A stretch of DNA of 64,000 bases from Erysipelotrichaceae bacterium (lineage in GTDB: Bacteria > Bacillota_I > Bacilli_A > Erysipelotrichales > Erysipelotrichaceae). The stretch is from contig JAFYHQ010000014.1 of the NCBI GenBank assembly GCA_017539105.1, positions 62,001-126,000 of the forward strand, in the 5' to 3' direction. Below, piece after piece: positions 25,788 through 35,018 of this stretch (its first letter is position 1; every line of letters starts with the position of its first letter). A program made the position numbers and the translations under genes. Under the pieces are notes generated by a model. The model saw nothing but the letters and a program-made list of their open reading frames with translations, did not search any database and had not been told where the DNA came from.

Positions 25788-26651
25788 ATGATTATAAGCG
25801 ACTCATTGAAAGGCTATGAACTGCTGGATGCCGGCGATAAGATGAAGCTGGAAAACTGGAATGGCATCCTTCTGGCTCGCCCCGATCCGATGGCTTTGTG
25901 GCCCAAAAACAAGCCGGAACTATGGGAGAAAGCGGATGCGTATTATGTCCGTTCTTCGAGCGGCGGAGGCCACTGGGAGTACCGGAAACAGTTCAAGAAC
26001 GCCTGGAATATCAGTTATAAAGATCTCCTGTTCAAGGTCTCTCCGACCAATTTCAAGCATACCGGTCTGTTCCCGGAACAGAGCGCGAACTGGGATCTGA
26101 TCTATGATCGCATATCGAAACGGCCGGGATGCAAGGTCCTGAATCTTTTTGCGTATACGGGAGCGGCGACCATGGTGGCAGCGAAGGCCGGCGCAGAAGA
26201 AGTCGTGCATCTGGATGCTTCCAAGGGGATCAACGACTGGGCCAAGGAGAATATGAAACTGTCCCATCTGGAAGACAAGACGATACGGTTCATCGTCGAT
26301 GATGCCTTGAAATTCACTGCCAGAGAAATAAGAAGAGGGAGAAAATATGATGCCATCATCATGGATCCTCCTTCCTATGGAAGAGGCCCGGACAATGAAC
26401 TGTTCAAGTTTGAAGACAAGATCAATCCGCTGATTGAAAATGCGCTGCAGCTGTTCAGCGACGAACCTTTGTTCTTTATCATAAATACTTATACGACCGG
26501 TTATTCCGCGACCGTCATGCATAATACGTTGAGAACGAATCTGGAGCAGCATGGTCTCAAAGGAGTGGTACAGGCCGATGAGATCGGCATTCCGATCAAA
26601 GATTCCGATCTGGTTCTGCCATGCGGACAGACGACAAGATGGCTGCCATGA
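25788..26651 (+). CDS. Class I SAM-dependent rRNA-type methyltransferase
   Basis: 287 residues of the RlmI-like group that methylate rRNA bases. SAM site VLNLFAYTGAATMVAAKAGA (about 117-136) with acidic LDAS after it; catalytic IIMDPPSYGRGP (about 190-201). It lacks the N-terminal PUA domain of RlmI. It ends in TGA overlapping the next start (ATGA). Probable leaderless mRNA. Target base cannot be fixed. Confidence 0.9.
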   Translation: MIISDSLKGYELLDAGDKMKLENWNGILLARPDPMALWPKNKPELWEKADAYYVRSSSGGGHWEYRKQFKNAWNISYKDLLFKVSPTNFKHTGLFPEQSANWDLIYDRISKRPGCKVLNLFAYTGAATMVAAKAGAEEVVHLDASKGINDWAKENMKLSHLEDKTIRFIVDDALKFTAREIRRGRKYDAIIMDPPSYGRGPDNELFKFEDKINPLIENALQLFSDEPLFFIINTYTTGYSATVMHNTLRTNLEQHGLKGVVQADEIGIPIKDSDLVLPCGQTTRWLP

Positions 26652-27289
26652 AAGTGCTCTATGAAGACAACCACCTCTTAGTGGTAGAAAAGCCTGTCAA
26701 TATTCCGATGCAGGCGGACAGTTCGAAAGATGAAGATCTTTTAAGCATGGCCAAGAGCTATATCAAAGAGAAATACAACAAGCCAGGCGAGGTCTATCTG
26801 GGTCTGGTACATCGTCTGGATCGTCCCGTAGGCGGCGTGTGCGTTTTTGCACGTACTTCCAAGGCGGCCGGACGTTTAAGCAGACAGGTCCAGGATCATA
26901 CCTTCAAAAAGACTTATCTTGCGGTCGTCGAAGATCATGGCTTGAAGGATCAGGATCATTTCGAAGACTGTCTTCTCAAAGATGAACGGCGCAATATCGT
27001 CAGGATCGACCCCAAAGGAAAACTTGCTTCCCTGGATTATGAGGTACTGAAAAGAAAAGATGATCTGGCTCTGGTGAAAGTATATCTTCATACCGGAAGA
27101 TCCCATCAGATACGGGTACAGTTCGCGAGCCGCAATCATCCGTTGTGGGGCGATCAGAAATACAACAAAAACGCGATCCCGAACAGACAGATCGCATTAT
27201 GGTCCTATGAATTGAGTTTCCATCACCCTGTTACGGACGAAGTCATGGTATTCAACAGTCCGATCGACCGTTATCCTTTCAGCATCTAG
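26648..27289 (+). CDS. RluA-family pseudouridine synthase
   Basis: Isomerises uridine in rRNA or tRNA. 213 residues from the ATG that overlaps the upstream TGA; in-frame ATGs at 26621 and 26639 exist. Catalytic Asp in LVHRLDRPVGGVCVF (about 55-69; usual HRLDxxTSG), then TYLAVVE and HTGRSHQIRVQF. No S4 domain. Coupled to the rRNA methyltransferase, so rRNA is a likely substrate. Confidence 0.92.
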   Translation: MKVLYEDNHLLVVEKPVNIPMQADSSKDEDLLSMAKSYIKEKYNKPGEVYLGLVHRLDRPVGGVCVFARTSKAAGRLSRQVQDHTFKKTYLAVVEDHGLKDQDHFEDCLLKDERRNIVRIDPKGKLASLDYEVLKRKDDLALVKVYLHTGRSHQIRVQFASRNHPLWGDQKYNKNAIPNRQIALWSYELSFHHPVTDEVMVFNSPIDRYPFSI

Positions 27290-28518
27290 TTGTTCTTTTT
27301 GTAAGCCAAAGATTCATCACTCAAGAAAAGCTGCAAAGCTTTTTTAAAATTATCGACATTTTCAATCTCGGAATAACATCCCGTGAATACGCCTTCATCC
27401 GCAAAGATCGCGGTCGGATAGCTGACCAGTCCGAATTTCAGAAGATCCGCAGGTACTCTGGCAAGACTGGAAACGACCGGAGCATCGAAGCTTACGTCCA
27501 TATGTCTTAAGGCCGCACTGGAAGATTCCAGTCCTTCCATCAGGATGACCACATAGTCATAGTTTTCATCGCTGTGAATCAGTTCATTGATGAATTCCAC
27601 TTCCTCCGTTTCGCTGTTATCCCTGAGATAGGTATAGATAAAGACGGTTTTCTTCTCCTGATAAGAAGTGAAGTCTTTCACTTCGTCGATATACGTGGAG
27701 TTACTGTTTGCGCCATATTTCTTATAATCGATCGCTTTGCCAATCATCGACAGCGTCAGTTCCCTGGTCTTGCCGTCATGATCAAGCTCGGATAGTTTCT
27801 TACGATTCTCTTCGCTTAGCGATGCTTCGACATCGTCCATGCTGCGATTGATGCTTAAAAGATCTTCCCCTTTCTCTGTCACGAGCTCGGAACGTCTGAT
27901 CTTATCGACAAAACCGATCTCATAGACCGCAGGCAGCGTTTCCATTTCCATCTCTCCCGCATTGACGAAACTGACTTTGCCCTGATCGTAAGCGATCAGC
28001 GTCGGATAGACCTTCACATGCAGGGTGTCAGTAATATACTTACGGAAATCATCATCGCGGGAAATGACAGTGAGCTTCTCCGGAATCTCCAGATCCTGTT
28101 GAGCATACAGGCTGATGATTTCTTCCTTTGTTCCTACATTGAAATACTGTACGAATGCGGCATCCTCATATTCCAGTATCTCGTTGACATAAGACAACTG
28201 ATTCTGGCAATGGCCGCAGTTCACGGAAACGATTTCCAGCCATACTTTTTCGTGTTCATCGAAACGGAACGGATTGCCATTGATATCAGTCAGCGTTCCA
28301 TCATAGGCATCCTGAAACAGCATCTGGAACTGGTAATTCTGATAGTAGGAGCCATTGTTTGCTTCCTGTAGCCGGTCCTGCAGCTTTGCGTCGATTTCAT
28401 CAAAAAGCAATACATCTTTCATCGCTTCGATGTATTCTTTATCGTCAGGTTCTATTGTTTCCGTTTTCGTACAGGATAAGCACAAAAGCAGAATAAGTAG
28501 CAGCAGTTTCTTGAACAT
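27286..28518 (-). CDS. Thioredoxin-like lipoprotein (410 aa)
   Basis: Lipoprotein signal LLLLILLLCLSC (Cys16). The thioredoxin-fold part (about 85-200) has VWLEIVSVNCGHCQNQL, a C-G-H-C redox motif, and a cis-Pro region VKVYPTLIAY. The second half (about 205-410) is predicted soluble, with a second weaker thioredoxin-like end (VSYPTAIFADEGVF). Likely an extracytoplasmic disulfide or redox protein. Its TAG is directly convergent with the RluA gene, overlapping by four bases; it follows the patatin gene without a gap. Confidence 0.8.
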   Translation of the reverse strand: MFKKLLLLILLLCLSCTKTETIEPDDKEYIEAMKDVLLFDEIDAKLQDRLQEANNGSYYQNYQFQMLFQDAYDGTLTDINGNPFRFDEHEKVWLEIVSVNCGHCQNQLSYVNEILEYEDAAFVQYFNVGTKEEIISLYAQQDLEIPEKLTVISRDDDFRKYITDTLHVKVYPTLIAYDQGKVSFVNAGEMEMETLPAVYEIGFVDKIRRSELVTEKGEDLLSINRSMDDVEASLSEENRKKLSELDHDGKTRELTLSMIGKAIDYKKYGANSNSTYIDEVKDFTSYQEKKTVFIYTYLRDNSETEEVEFINELIHSDENYDYVVILMEGLESSSAALRHMDVSFDAPVVSSLARVPADLLKFGLVSYPTAIFADEGVFTGCYSEIENVDNFKKALQLFLSDESLAYKKNN

Positions 28519-29367
28519 CTATTTCAGCAAAGCCAGTATGGCTTCTTTATTGTTTTCCATATCCGCATAGCCCAGATCATACAAGGCTTCCAGTTCCTCT
28601 TTCGAACCGCCAAGTCTTGTGACCTTAGAATGTTTCGAAGGATAGACATAGATCGCTTTCTTCTCTTCGACCAGTCCTTTAATCATATCGATCTGTTTCT
28701 GGTAATTCAGATGACGGATCTTGTAGTCATAAGAGATATTTTCGCACTGGGGATAAGTACGTTTCATTACCTGTACCACGAAATCCTTGGCAGGTTTGCG
28801 GACAAAGTCGCCCGGTTTGGTGGTGATGATCAGATAATTCTCGCAGTCGTCATTGACTGCTTCTTCGATCGGAATCATATCGGTGATCCCGCCATCCAGA
28901 AGATGTCTGCCATGGCTTTCAAATACTTTGCCTAAAATAGGCAGTGAAGTTGAAGCCTTCAGTTCCTGCATCGTGATCTCCTGTACGGGCAGATATTCGG
29001 TCTTTCCGTCTTCCAGGACATAGACGCCGATCTTGGCGTCTGTCTTGACGTCTTTCAAAGGAGAAATATCGTAGCTTAATTCCTTCGACATGATGACATC
29101 GAACAGGAACTCGTAATCCACGATGTGTCCGCATCTTAGCAATGGCTTCAGACCGACGATACGCTTATCGGTAATGCCGTTGGTTGAAAAATACTTCAGA
29201 TTCTCTTTGGAACCCATCAGATAGGTCGACAGATAAACGGCTCCGGTCGAAATGCCGTAAGCATTATCAAAAGAGATTCCATTATCGATCAGCCATGACA
29301 AGGCTCCGGCGGTATATGCGCCACGCAGGCCTCCGCCTTCCAGTACCAGTGCTGTTTTCTTTTTCAT
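28519..29367 (-). CDS. Patatin-like phospholipase
   Basis: 282 residues. Oxyanion hole LVLEGGGLRGAYTAGAL (about 7-23), nucleophile elbow GISTGAV (Ser near 41) and the catalytic Asp in LLDGGITDMIP. Intracellular, no signal peptide; similar to bacterial RssA/YlbK-like proteins. TAAAAT stands exactly six bases before the ATG (29374-29379), though a weak AAGGA lies further up. Confidence 0.93.
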   Translation of the reverse strand: MKKKTALVLEGGGLRGAYTAGALSWLIDNGISFDNAYGISTGAVYLSTYLMGSKENLKYFSTNGITDKRIVGLKPLLRCGHIVDYEFLFDVIMSKELSYDISPLKDVKTDAKIGVYVLEDGKTEYLPVQEITMQELKASTSLPILGKVFESHGRHLLDGGITDMIPIEEAVNDDCENYLIITTKPGDFVRKPAKDFVVQVMKRTYPQCENISYDYKIRHLNYQKQIDMIKGLVEEKKAIYVYPSKHSKVTRLGGSKEELEALYDLGYADMENNKEAILALLK

Positions 29368-29405
29368 GTTTTCATTTTATTCCTTAATATAACGGGAATC
29401 AATCA

Positions 29406-30242
29406 TCAGTCGGCAATGATGATCGCGATCATGACCAGCACGCAGCCGAAGATCTCTCTTACGGTCATCGCCTGATGCAGCAAAAGCCAGCCAAACAGTG
29501 CGGCAAACACGGATTCAAAACTCATCAGAAGCGATGCCACGCCGGGATCGAGATCCTTCTGATAGACCGTCTGTACCGTCATGGCGAAAGCCCCTGCCAC
29601 AAAGACGATATACAGAATGGACAGCCAGGAGACAGGAGACAATGCCGGAAAAGGCCTCTCACGGCACAATGCCACGACTGCCGCCATGATTGCAACCGTA
29701 GTCTGAGAGACCAAGCTTAAGACCAATCCATCGCTGTGTTCCACAAACTCATCGATCATAATGATCTGAACCGCAAAACAGACCGCGCAAAGCAGCAGAT
29801 AGATATCCCCGATACTGAAACGGAAATCCTCCGTGATGCAAAGGAAATAAAGACCGGTCAGAGCGATCAGGATCGCCAGGATCATCTTGCGGGAGATCTT
29901 CTTGCCCCGCAAAAGCTGAATCACCGGTACGAACACGATATACAGGACCGTAAGAAAACCTGCTTTGGCAGTTCCCGAGAGTTCGATGCCCTTCTGCTGA
30001 AGCGCGCAGCCGGCAAAACAGAAACAGCCGATCAGAAGACCTTCCAGAATCGCTTTTCCGGTGAAACGGCGTTTCATGATCATGATCAGAGGCAATAAGA
30101 AAATACCGCCGATGCCTTTAAAGAAAACGATCGTATACGTTCCCAGATCAGCGGCAGAAATGCTTTGAATGCTGTAACCCAAGCCCCACATCATGGTGGC
30201 AATCATCAGCATGAAGGAGGCAAACAGTTCTTTACGACGCAT
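29406..30242 (-). CDS. EamA/DMT-family transporter
   Basis: 278 residues with ten predicted membrane segments in two EamA repeats. Substrate unknown; metabolite or amino acid export is common. ATG at 30240-30242 or GTG just before it. There is no ribosome site, and the start follows directly after the terminator of the upstream gene, so expression is probably low or by read-through. Confidence 0.9.
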   Translation of the reverse strand: MRRKELFASFMLMIATMMWGLGYSIQSISAADLGTYTIVFFKGIGGIFLLPLIMIMKRRFTGKAILEGLLIGCFCFAGCALQQKGIELSGTAKAGFLTVLYIVFVPVIQLLRGKKISRKMILAILIALTGLYFLCITEDFRFSIGDIYLLLCAVCFAVQIIMIDEFVEHSDGLVLSLVSQTTVAIMAAVVALCRERPFPALSPVSWLSILYIVFVAGAFAMTVQTVYQKDLDPGVASLLMSFESVFAALFGWLLLHQAMTVREIFGCVLVMIAIIIAD

Positions 30243-30250
30243 CACAGGTA

Positions 30251-30276
30251 AAAAAGATAGCCTGAGCTATCTTTTT
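30251..30276 (-). terminator. Terminator after GlsB-like gene
   Basis: An 11-bp stem AAAAAGATAGC (30251-30261) with GCTATCTTTTT (30266-30276), followed by T on the minus strand. Confidence 0.85.
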
Positions 30277-30512
30277 TATTTCTTGATCATGCGGTACAGG
30301 CATACGACGATGCAGGAACCGACAACAGATGAGATCAGATATCCTAATGTGCTGCTTGCCGTGAAGCCGATCAGTCCGAAGACCAATCCACCGACGAAAC
30401 CGCCGACGACACCTAACAGGACATAGACATACCAAGGTCCGCTTGCCTTCATCAGAAGACTTGCAACGTATCCGATCAGACCGCTTGTAACTAAACCGAG
30501 AATCAGATCCAT
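30276..30512 (-). CDS. GlsB/YeaQ/YmgE-family small membrane protein (78 aa)
   Basis: Three glycine-rich membrane helices (LLGVVGGFVGGLVFGLIG in the middle) and a short basic tail. Length and Gly pattern are those of the transglycosylase-associated GlsB/YeaQ family, often stress-linked in Firmicutes. GGAGGTG lies before the ATG. Monocistronic with its own terminator. Confidence 0.9.
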   Translation of the reverse strand: MDLILGLVTSGLIGYVASLLMKASGPWYVYVLLGVVGGFVGGLVFGLIGFTASSTLGYLISSVVGSCIVVCLYRMIKK

Positions 30513-30562
30513 AGTAACACCTCCAATTTACATAAATAGATTATATAACACTTTTATTCACA

Positions 30563-31384
30563 TTAAAAGGCAGAAGCGACGACAGCGATATATAAGCCCA
30601 AAAGGAAAGTCAGGCCATTGGCAATCAGCGTATAGAAGAAGGTCTTCAGCTTCCTGTGTCCCTTGAAGTTGATCAGATAGACCGCCAGCTCGATGATGAA
30701 TACCGCCAGTTCCATGGCCGGATAGACAAAGACCCATACCAGCAGTCCCGAATAATAATCCAGCAGAAGCATGATTCCGTTCAGCAGGAACTGCGTCAGG
30801 ATATTCGTGAAGACGATCGTCTTCAGTTCTTTCTTTTTGCGGTAGCCAAACAGCAAAGCCAGTACGACTTCGATGACGATGGTTGCGACCATGCGGATCA
30901 GGAAGCTGATCACATAGCGGGTGATGTGATAATCCTCGACGACATTCAGTTCAGAACCGCTCAGATCGATCTTGTAGTAGCTATCGAACGCTTCCCGTTC
31001 GATGACATCGCTGACCCGCAAAGTGTCGCCATCATAGACGGCGATATGGAACTGTTCCGGAGGATAATAGCCCCATTTGAATTCATCATCTTCCGAGCAT
31101 TCGCTGACAAAATCGCAGAAGTACAAGCCGGTTGCCTGCGCATACTCGTAGAACGCGACATAAGCCGGACGCACATCGACTTCCTGGCTGTCGATCAATT
31201 CCGCTGTGACAGCGCTCCAGGGACCCGTAAACTCTTCCGTGCCAAGCAGGGTCACGTAATACGGATGATCCGGAGCATTTTCAAAAGAAATATTGACCGA
31301 AGGCTTTGGACCCATATCGGCAGAAACCGGACGGCAAGTCAGGCTAAGAAACAGGATCGTAAATAGAATAAATAGTTTTTTCAT
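30563..31384 (-). CDS. Secreted-domain membrane protein of unknown function (273 aa)
   Basis: A signal peptide (FILFTILFLSLTCRPVSA) is followed by MGPKPSVNISFENAPDHPYY, an outside domain of about 135 residues, then four membrane helices (about 150-270). The Met-Gly-Pro-Lys-Pro start is seen in a poorly known Firmicutes family. The ATG overlaps the upstream stop (ATGA). Confidence 0.75.
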   Translation of the reverse strand: MKKLFILFTILFLSLTCRPVSADMGPKPSVNISFENAPDHPYYVTLLGTEEFTGPWSAVTAELIDSQEVDVRPAYVAFYEYAQATGLYFCDFVSECSEDDEFKWGYYPPEQFHIAVYDGDTLRVSDVIEREAFDSYYKIDLSGSELNVVEDYHITRYVISFLIRMVATIVIEVVLALLFGYRKKKELKTIVFTNILTQFLLNGIMLLLDYYSGLLVWVFVYPAMELAVFIIELAVYLINFKGHRKLKTFFYTLIANGLTFLLGLYIAVVASAF

Positions 31385-31584
31385 GACTGGAACCGATAGA
31401 TGATCGCCATCAGGAAGCTTCCCATCAGATAAGCCAGGGAACAGGCGATGACATAATACAGAACCTGAGCAGGCAATACTTTGCCTTTTTTCAGGAAACG
31501 GTTGAAATCCAAAGCGCTCAAACCGTAAAGACTCAGTACGAAACAGACCAGATAGACCAATACTCTCAGATAGAAATCAAGCAT
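31381..31584 (-). CDS. DUF1146 family membrane protein (67 aa)
   Basis: Two membrane helices separated by ALDFNRFLKKGKVLPAQVLY, the DUF1146/YwzB signature, usually near ATP synthase or cell-wall genes. Start at ATG 31582-31584, preceded by GGGGAA; it overlaps the nagA end by 8 bases. It ends with TGA inside the next ATG. Confidence 0.85.
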   Translation of the reverse strand: MLDFYLRVLVYLVCFVLSLYGLSALDFNRFLKKGKVLPAQVLYYVIACSLAYLMGSFLMAIIYRFQS

Positions 31585-32713
31585 AGACAGATTTTCCCCT
31601 GACATAGACATCCTTGATGTTGAGATCGTCATCCATGATCACGATATCCGCGTATTTTCCTTTTTCTAGCGTTCCGAAACGTTTGTCCAGACCATAGAAA
31701 CGGAACGCGTTCAGACTGGAATACAACAAGAGATCCGTATATTTCGCTCCCAGACGATATAAGACTTTCATCTCATCGTTGATGGATACGACGCTTCCGG
31801 CAAAATGACCGTCATCGGTCATGAAGACCGTACCTTTCTTGAAACATTTCTTGGACATGAATTCATATTCCCCGTCCGGAAGATTTCTGGCTATGCTGGA
31901 ATCCGTTACCAGCATGATCAGATTCCTGTCGATATTGTTGAGGACCAGCTTCAGGACATTCTCCTTGACATGATTCCCATCGGTGATCAGTTCGACCTGC
32001 CATTTGTTCATGAACGCACAGTTGACCAGCGTGATATCCCTGTGATGCAGACCACGCATCGCGTTGAACAGATGCGTAAAGCCGTCCACGTTTTCATCCA
32101 GGTCTTCATAGACCGCGTCGCTGTGTCCGCACATGACTTTGATTCCATGTTCATGCAGAAGACGGCCGATTTCTTTCGCACCTTCCAGTTCATAGGCGAT
32201 CGTCATCTGCCTGATCCTTGAACTGAGAGACAGGAATTCTTCCACAAGTCCGACATCGGGTTTCAGGAAACCGTGTCCGTTGCCTACGCCGATATGTTTC
32301 AGGCTCATGAAAGGACCTTCCACATGGAATCCTTCAAAACGGGCATAGTTCCCTTTTTCCTCTTCAAAACGGGACAGCTGTCTTATGAAATCCTGAGAAT
32401 TCAGATCATAAGACAAGGAAGCCAGATAACTGGTCGTGCCATCCAAGGCAAATTCATGAGATATCTTATCCATATCTTCCTGATCGGCATCATCAAAGCT
32501 CATGCCATTGATCCCATGCGTATGGGTATCGAAAAACCCGGGCATGACAAGCAGACCATGAAGATCTATCGTTTCAACATCTTCCATTTCCGGAAGATGA
32601 CCGCTTTGCGGATAGACATCGCTGATCGTTTCGCCATCGACCAGCAAAGAGCCGTCGATGAACTCGCGGTTGCCATCGATGACAAGATGCGCATGTTTCA
32701 GCAGGAGTTTCAT
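31577..32713 (-). CDS. nagA: N-acetylglucosamine-6-phosphate deacetylase, paralogue 1
   Basis: Removes acetate from GlcNAc-6-P. 378 residues of the amidohydrolase fold: metal site DTHTHGINGM (about 59-68), FHVEGPFM (Glu ligand), MCGHSDAVYED, FTHLFNAMRGLHHRD, DGNHVKENV and VTDSSIARN (catalytic Asp). A second nagA lies at 43012-44151 and is clearly different in sequence. The ATG overlaps the pyrophosphatase stop (TGATG). Confidence 0.9.
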   Translation of the reverse strand: MKLLLKHAHLVIDGNREFIDGSLLVDGETISDVYPQSGHLPEMEDVETIDLHGLLVMPGFFDTHTHGINGMSFDDADQEDMDKISHEFALDGTTSYLASLSYDLNSQDFIRQLSRFEEEKGNYARFEGFHVEGPFMSLKHIGVGNGHGFLKPDVGLVEEFLSLSSRIRQMTIAYELEGAKEIGRLLHEHGIKVMCGHSDAVYEDLDENVDGFTHLFNAMRGLHHRDITLVNCAFMNKWQVELITDGNHVKENVLKLVLNNIDRNLIMLVTDSSIARNLPDGEYEFMSKKCFKKGTVFMTDDGHFAGSVVSINDEMKVLYRLGAKYTDLLLYSSLNAFRFYGLDKRFGTLEKGKYADIVIMDDDLNIKDVYVRGKSVYA

Positions 32714-34329
32714 CACTTTGCTCCTAAAGCGTTGATCAGCCCAGGCAGAAGCTGTTTCTTTCTTGATACCAGTCCTTCTACGAAACCATCCTTATTGATG
32801 CTGAACGTCTCCTTTACGACACGTTTTCTTGCGCCGGCAGAAAGGACATAAGAACCGGAACCATTCGGGTTCGTCAGCATGATGGCCATCAGATCATAAC
32901 CGCCTGTCTTGCAAGAATCTTCCATGTATCGGCTGAGATCATTCTTCAATGCATCATATTCTTCTTTCGATTTGCATACCGCCTGTGACAATCCGACTTT
33001 GTTTCCTTCGATATTGAATTCTTTGAAATCGTTGTATACGATCTCGATCTGCCGCTTGTTCAATAACGATTCGCTGTGTTCGATCATGCCCTTCGACAGC
33101 TGCTCCGCAGTGACTCCGGATATCTTTTCCAGTTTCTTCGCTGTTTCGATATCGACAGAAGTCGTTGTCGGTGATTTGAAATTCATCGTATCTGAAATGA
33201 TTGCTCCTAACAGGATGCCTGCCAGATTTTTATTCATCTTCTTTTCGTCATCAAAGAACTTGTTGGCAACAATGGTCGCTGTCGCTCCTACCGGCATGGT
33301 TGTGATATTGATCGGATTATCCGATTCGAAGCCGCCGAAACGGTGATGATCCACGATCTCGGTAACGACACCTTCATCGATATCATCAATGGCCTGTTTC
33401 TTTTCGTTATGATCAACCAGAATAAACTGTTTACGCTGATAATTGAACAGATGGTAACGGGAAATCGCGCCTACGACTTTTCCTTCGTTATCTAGTACCG
33501 GATAGGATCTGTGACGGGATTTGGTGATCTTCTTGCTGGCTTCATCAACGGTATCGTTGATATTGAAGTAATCGATCTTTTCCTTCGGGATCATGATCTG
33601 TTCGATGGTCGGAGTCTGATAGATCAGACGGGTAATGAATAATGGCGTGAGTTCCGTCGTCACGATGGTCGCTTCCGCGTCTCTGGCTATCGACAGGATC
33701 TGTCTTGAAATCGGCGAAGAAGTGCAAACCACCAGCATCGTCGCTCCCAGTTCCAGGCAGTACTGCAGCTTGTCGTCTTCGTTTCTTAACAGAACGATAC
33801 TGTCATCTTCTACGTTGGATTTCAGGCTTGGGAACATATGCATCTTTCCGGAGAGTTTATGCGTTCCTCTGAGTACCAACGTGCCATTCAAAGTCTTGAC
33901 GATGTCATCGATTTCGATCGTCTTGATGATCGAAGCAAGCTCTTCGTCGGTCTTGGTCCACATATAGGTCAGATCATCCAAAGTGACGATTCCTTCCAGA
34001 TGTTTCTTCTTGTTGACAACGATCAGACCTCTGTTCTTCAGCTTGATGACTTTATCCAACGCTTCTTTCATCGTCATTTCTTTATAAGCAAGTGCCGCTT
34101 TATCCATTTCGATTTCTTTCAGAATTGATTTTGCCGTATAAAGACGTTCCGGATCATCGAAACCGAAACGTTCCAGAAGATATTCCGTTTCCGCGCTGAC
34201 CGAACCGACACGGGATGCGATCGCATTGACTCCATACAGTTTCTTATATTCGGCATAAGCGATTGCCGACACGATAGCATCTGTATCGGGATTCTTGTGT
34301 CCTACGACATATACGGGTTGTTTCTTCAT
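32713..34329 (-). CDS. ppaC: Family II inorganic pyrophosphatase with CBS-DRTGG insert
   Basis: Mn-dependent PPase with an adenine-nucleotide sensing insert. 538 residues against about 310 for the plain enzyme. N-terminal DHH part with YVVGHKNPDTDAIVSAIAYA, first CBS half (about 72-125), DRTGG-like region (about 125-240), second CBS half (about 245-300), then FILVDHNEKKQ and IVDHHRFGG, and the DHHA2 domain with SAGARKRVVKETF. CBS insertion is known to make the enzyme AMP-inhibited and ATP- or diadenosine-activated. Four-base overlap with the TsaC gene. Confidence 0.95.
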   Translation of the reverse strand: MKKQPVYVVGHKNPDTDAIVSAIAYAEYKKLYGVNAIASRVGSVSAETEYLLERFGFDDPERLYTAKSILKEIEMDKAALAYKEMTMKEALDKVIKLKNRGLIVVNKKKHLEGIVTLDDLTYMWTKTDEELASIIKTIEIDDIVKTLNGTLVLRGTHKLSGKMHMFPSLKSNVEDDSIVLLRNEDDKLQYCLELGATMLVVCTSSPISRQILSIARDAEATIVTTELTPLFITRLIYQTPTIEQIMIPKEKIDYFNINDTVDEASKKITKSRHRSYPVLDNEGKVVGAISRYHLFNYQRKQFILVDHNEKKQAIDDIDEGVVTEIVDHHRFGGFESDNPINITTMPVGATATIVANKFFDDEKKMNKNLAGILLGAIISDTMNFKSPTTTSVDIETAKKLEKISGVTAEQLSKGMIEHSESLLNKRQIEIVYNDFKEFNIEGNKVGLSQAVCKSKEEYDALKNDLSRYMEDSCKTGGYDLMAIMLTNPNGSGSYVLSAGARKRVVKETFSINKDGFVEGLVSRKKQLLPGLINALGAK

Positions 34330-34931
34330 TGCAGTACCTCCATGATTTCACTGATACCGAGCTGTCCTTCTCTAAGTACCTTTATTTCTTCTTCACTGAC
34401 ATCGATGATGGTGCTGGCGGTATCGGCCAGGGCGTCTTCACAGACGATTCCATCGATCTTTCCTTTGAGACAGTCATAAACGTCTTTCCATTGACGCAGG
34501 GATGGTTCTCCGCTGATGTTTGCGCTGGTCACCATCAGGGGCTTGCCGATGGTGGCGATCAGATCCAGGATGAAAGAATCTTCCGGAACACGGATGCCGA
34601 TCGTAGGAAAACCGTTGGTGACATAATCAGGCAGTTCTTCTTTCTTCTTAAAAACGACCGTCAGAGCACCCGGAGTGAATCGTTCTATGATCTTGCGCGC
34701 ATCCTCATTCACTTGAGCATATTCTTCGATCATCGTCAGGCTGTCGCACATCATCGGCAGAGGTTTATTGAAACTTCTGCCTTTGGCTTCATAGATCTTT
34801 GTCATGGCTTTCTCATCCATCATGCAGCCCAAGCCAAAAACGGTATCCGTAGGAAAAGCCAAAATCCCCCCTGCAATCAATATCTTGATTATTTTATCTT
34901 TATCCATCTTTGTAAGTCGGATGGTTTTCAT
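34326..34931 (-). CDS. tsaC: Threonylcarbamoyl-AMP synthase (TsaC/Sua5/YrdC)
   Basis: Makes threonylcarbamoyl-AMP for t6A modification of tRNAs. 201 residues: GGILAFPTDTVFGLGCM (about 16-32), KGRSFNKPLPMM, GIRVPED, LMVTSANISGEPSL. YrdC domain only. ATG 34929-34931 follows TATAAT by exactly six bases with no ribosome site, so probably leaderless. First gene of a tsaC-ppaC-nagA-DUF1146 operon. Confidence 0.93.
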   Translation of the reverse strand: MKTIRLTKMDKDKIIKILIAGGILAFPTDTVFGLGCMMDEKAMTKIYEAKGRSFNKPLPMMCDSLTMIEEYAQVNEDARKIIERFTPGALTVVFKKKEELPDYVTNGFPTIGIRVPEDSFILDLIATIGKPLMVTSANISGEPSLRQWKDVYDCLKGKIDGIVCEDALADTASTIIDVSEEEIKVLREGQLGISEIMEVLQ

Positions 34932-34966
34932 GTGTCTATTATATCGTAAATATCCAGGAAACAAAA

Positions 34967-35006
34967 ATGAATCACGATCAGACCCAAGGGATCTTCCATG
35001 ATTCAT
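34967..35006 (-). terminator. Terminator after the repeat protein gene
   Basis: ATGAATCA (34967-34974) pairs with TGATTCAT (34999-35006), and the inner GATCCC/GGGTC bases extend the hairpin. TTTTTG follows on the minus strand. Confidence 0.8.
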
Positions 35007-35018
35007 CCGTGAAAGAAA

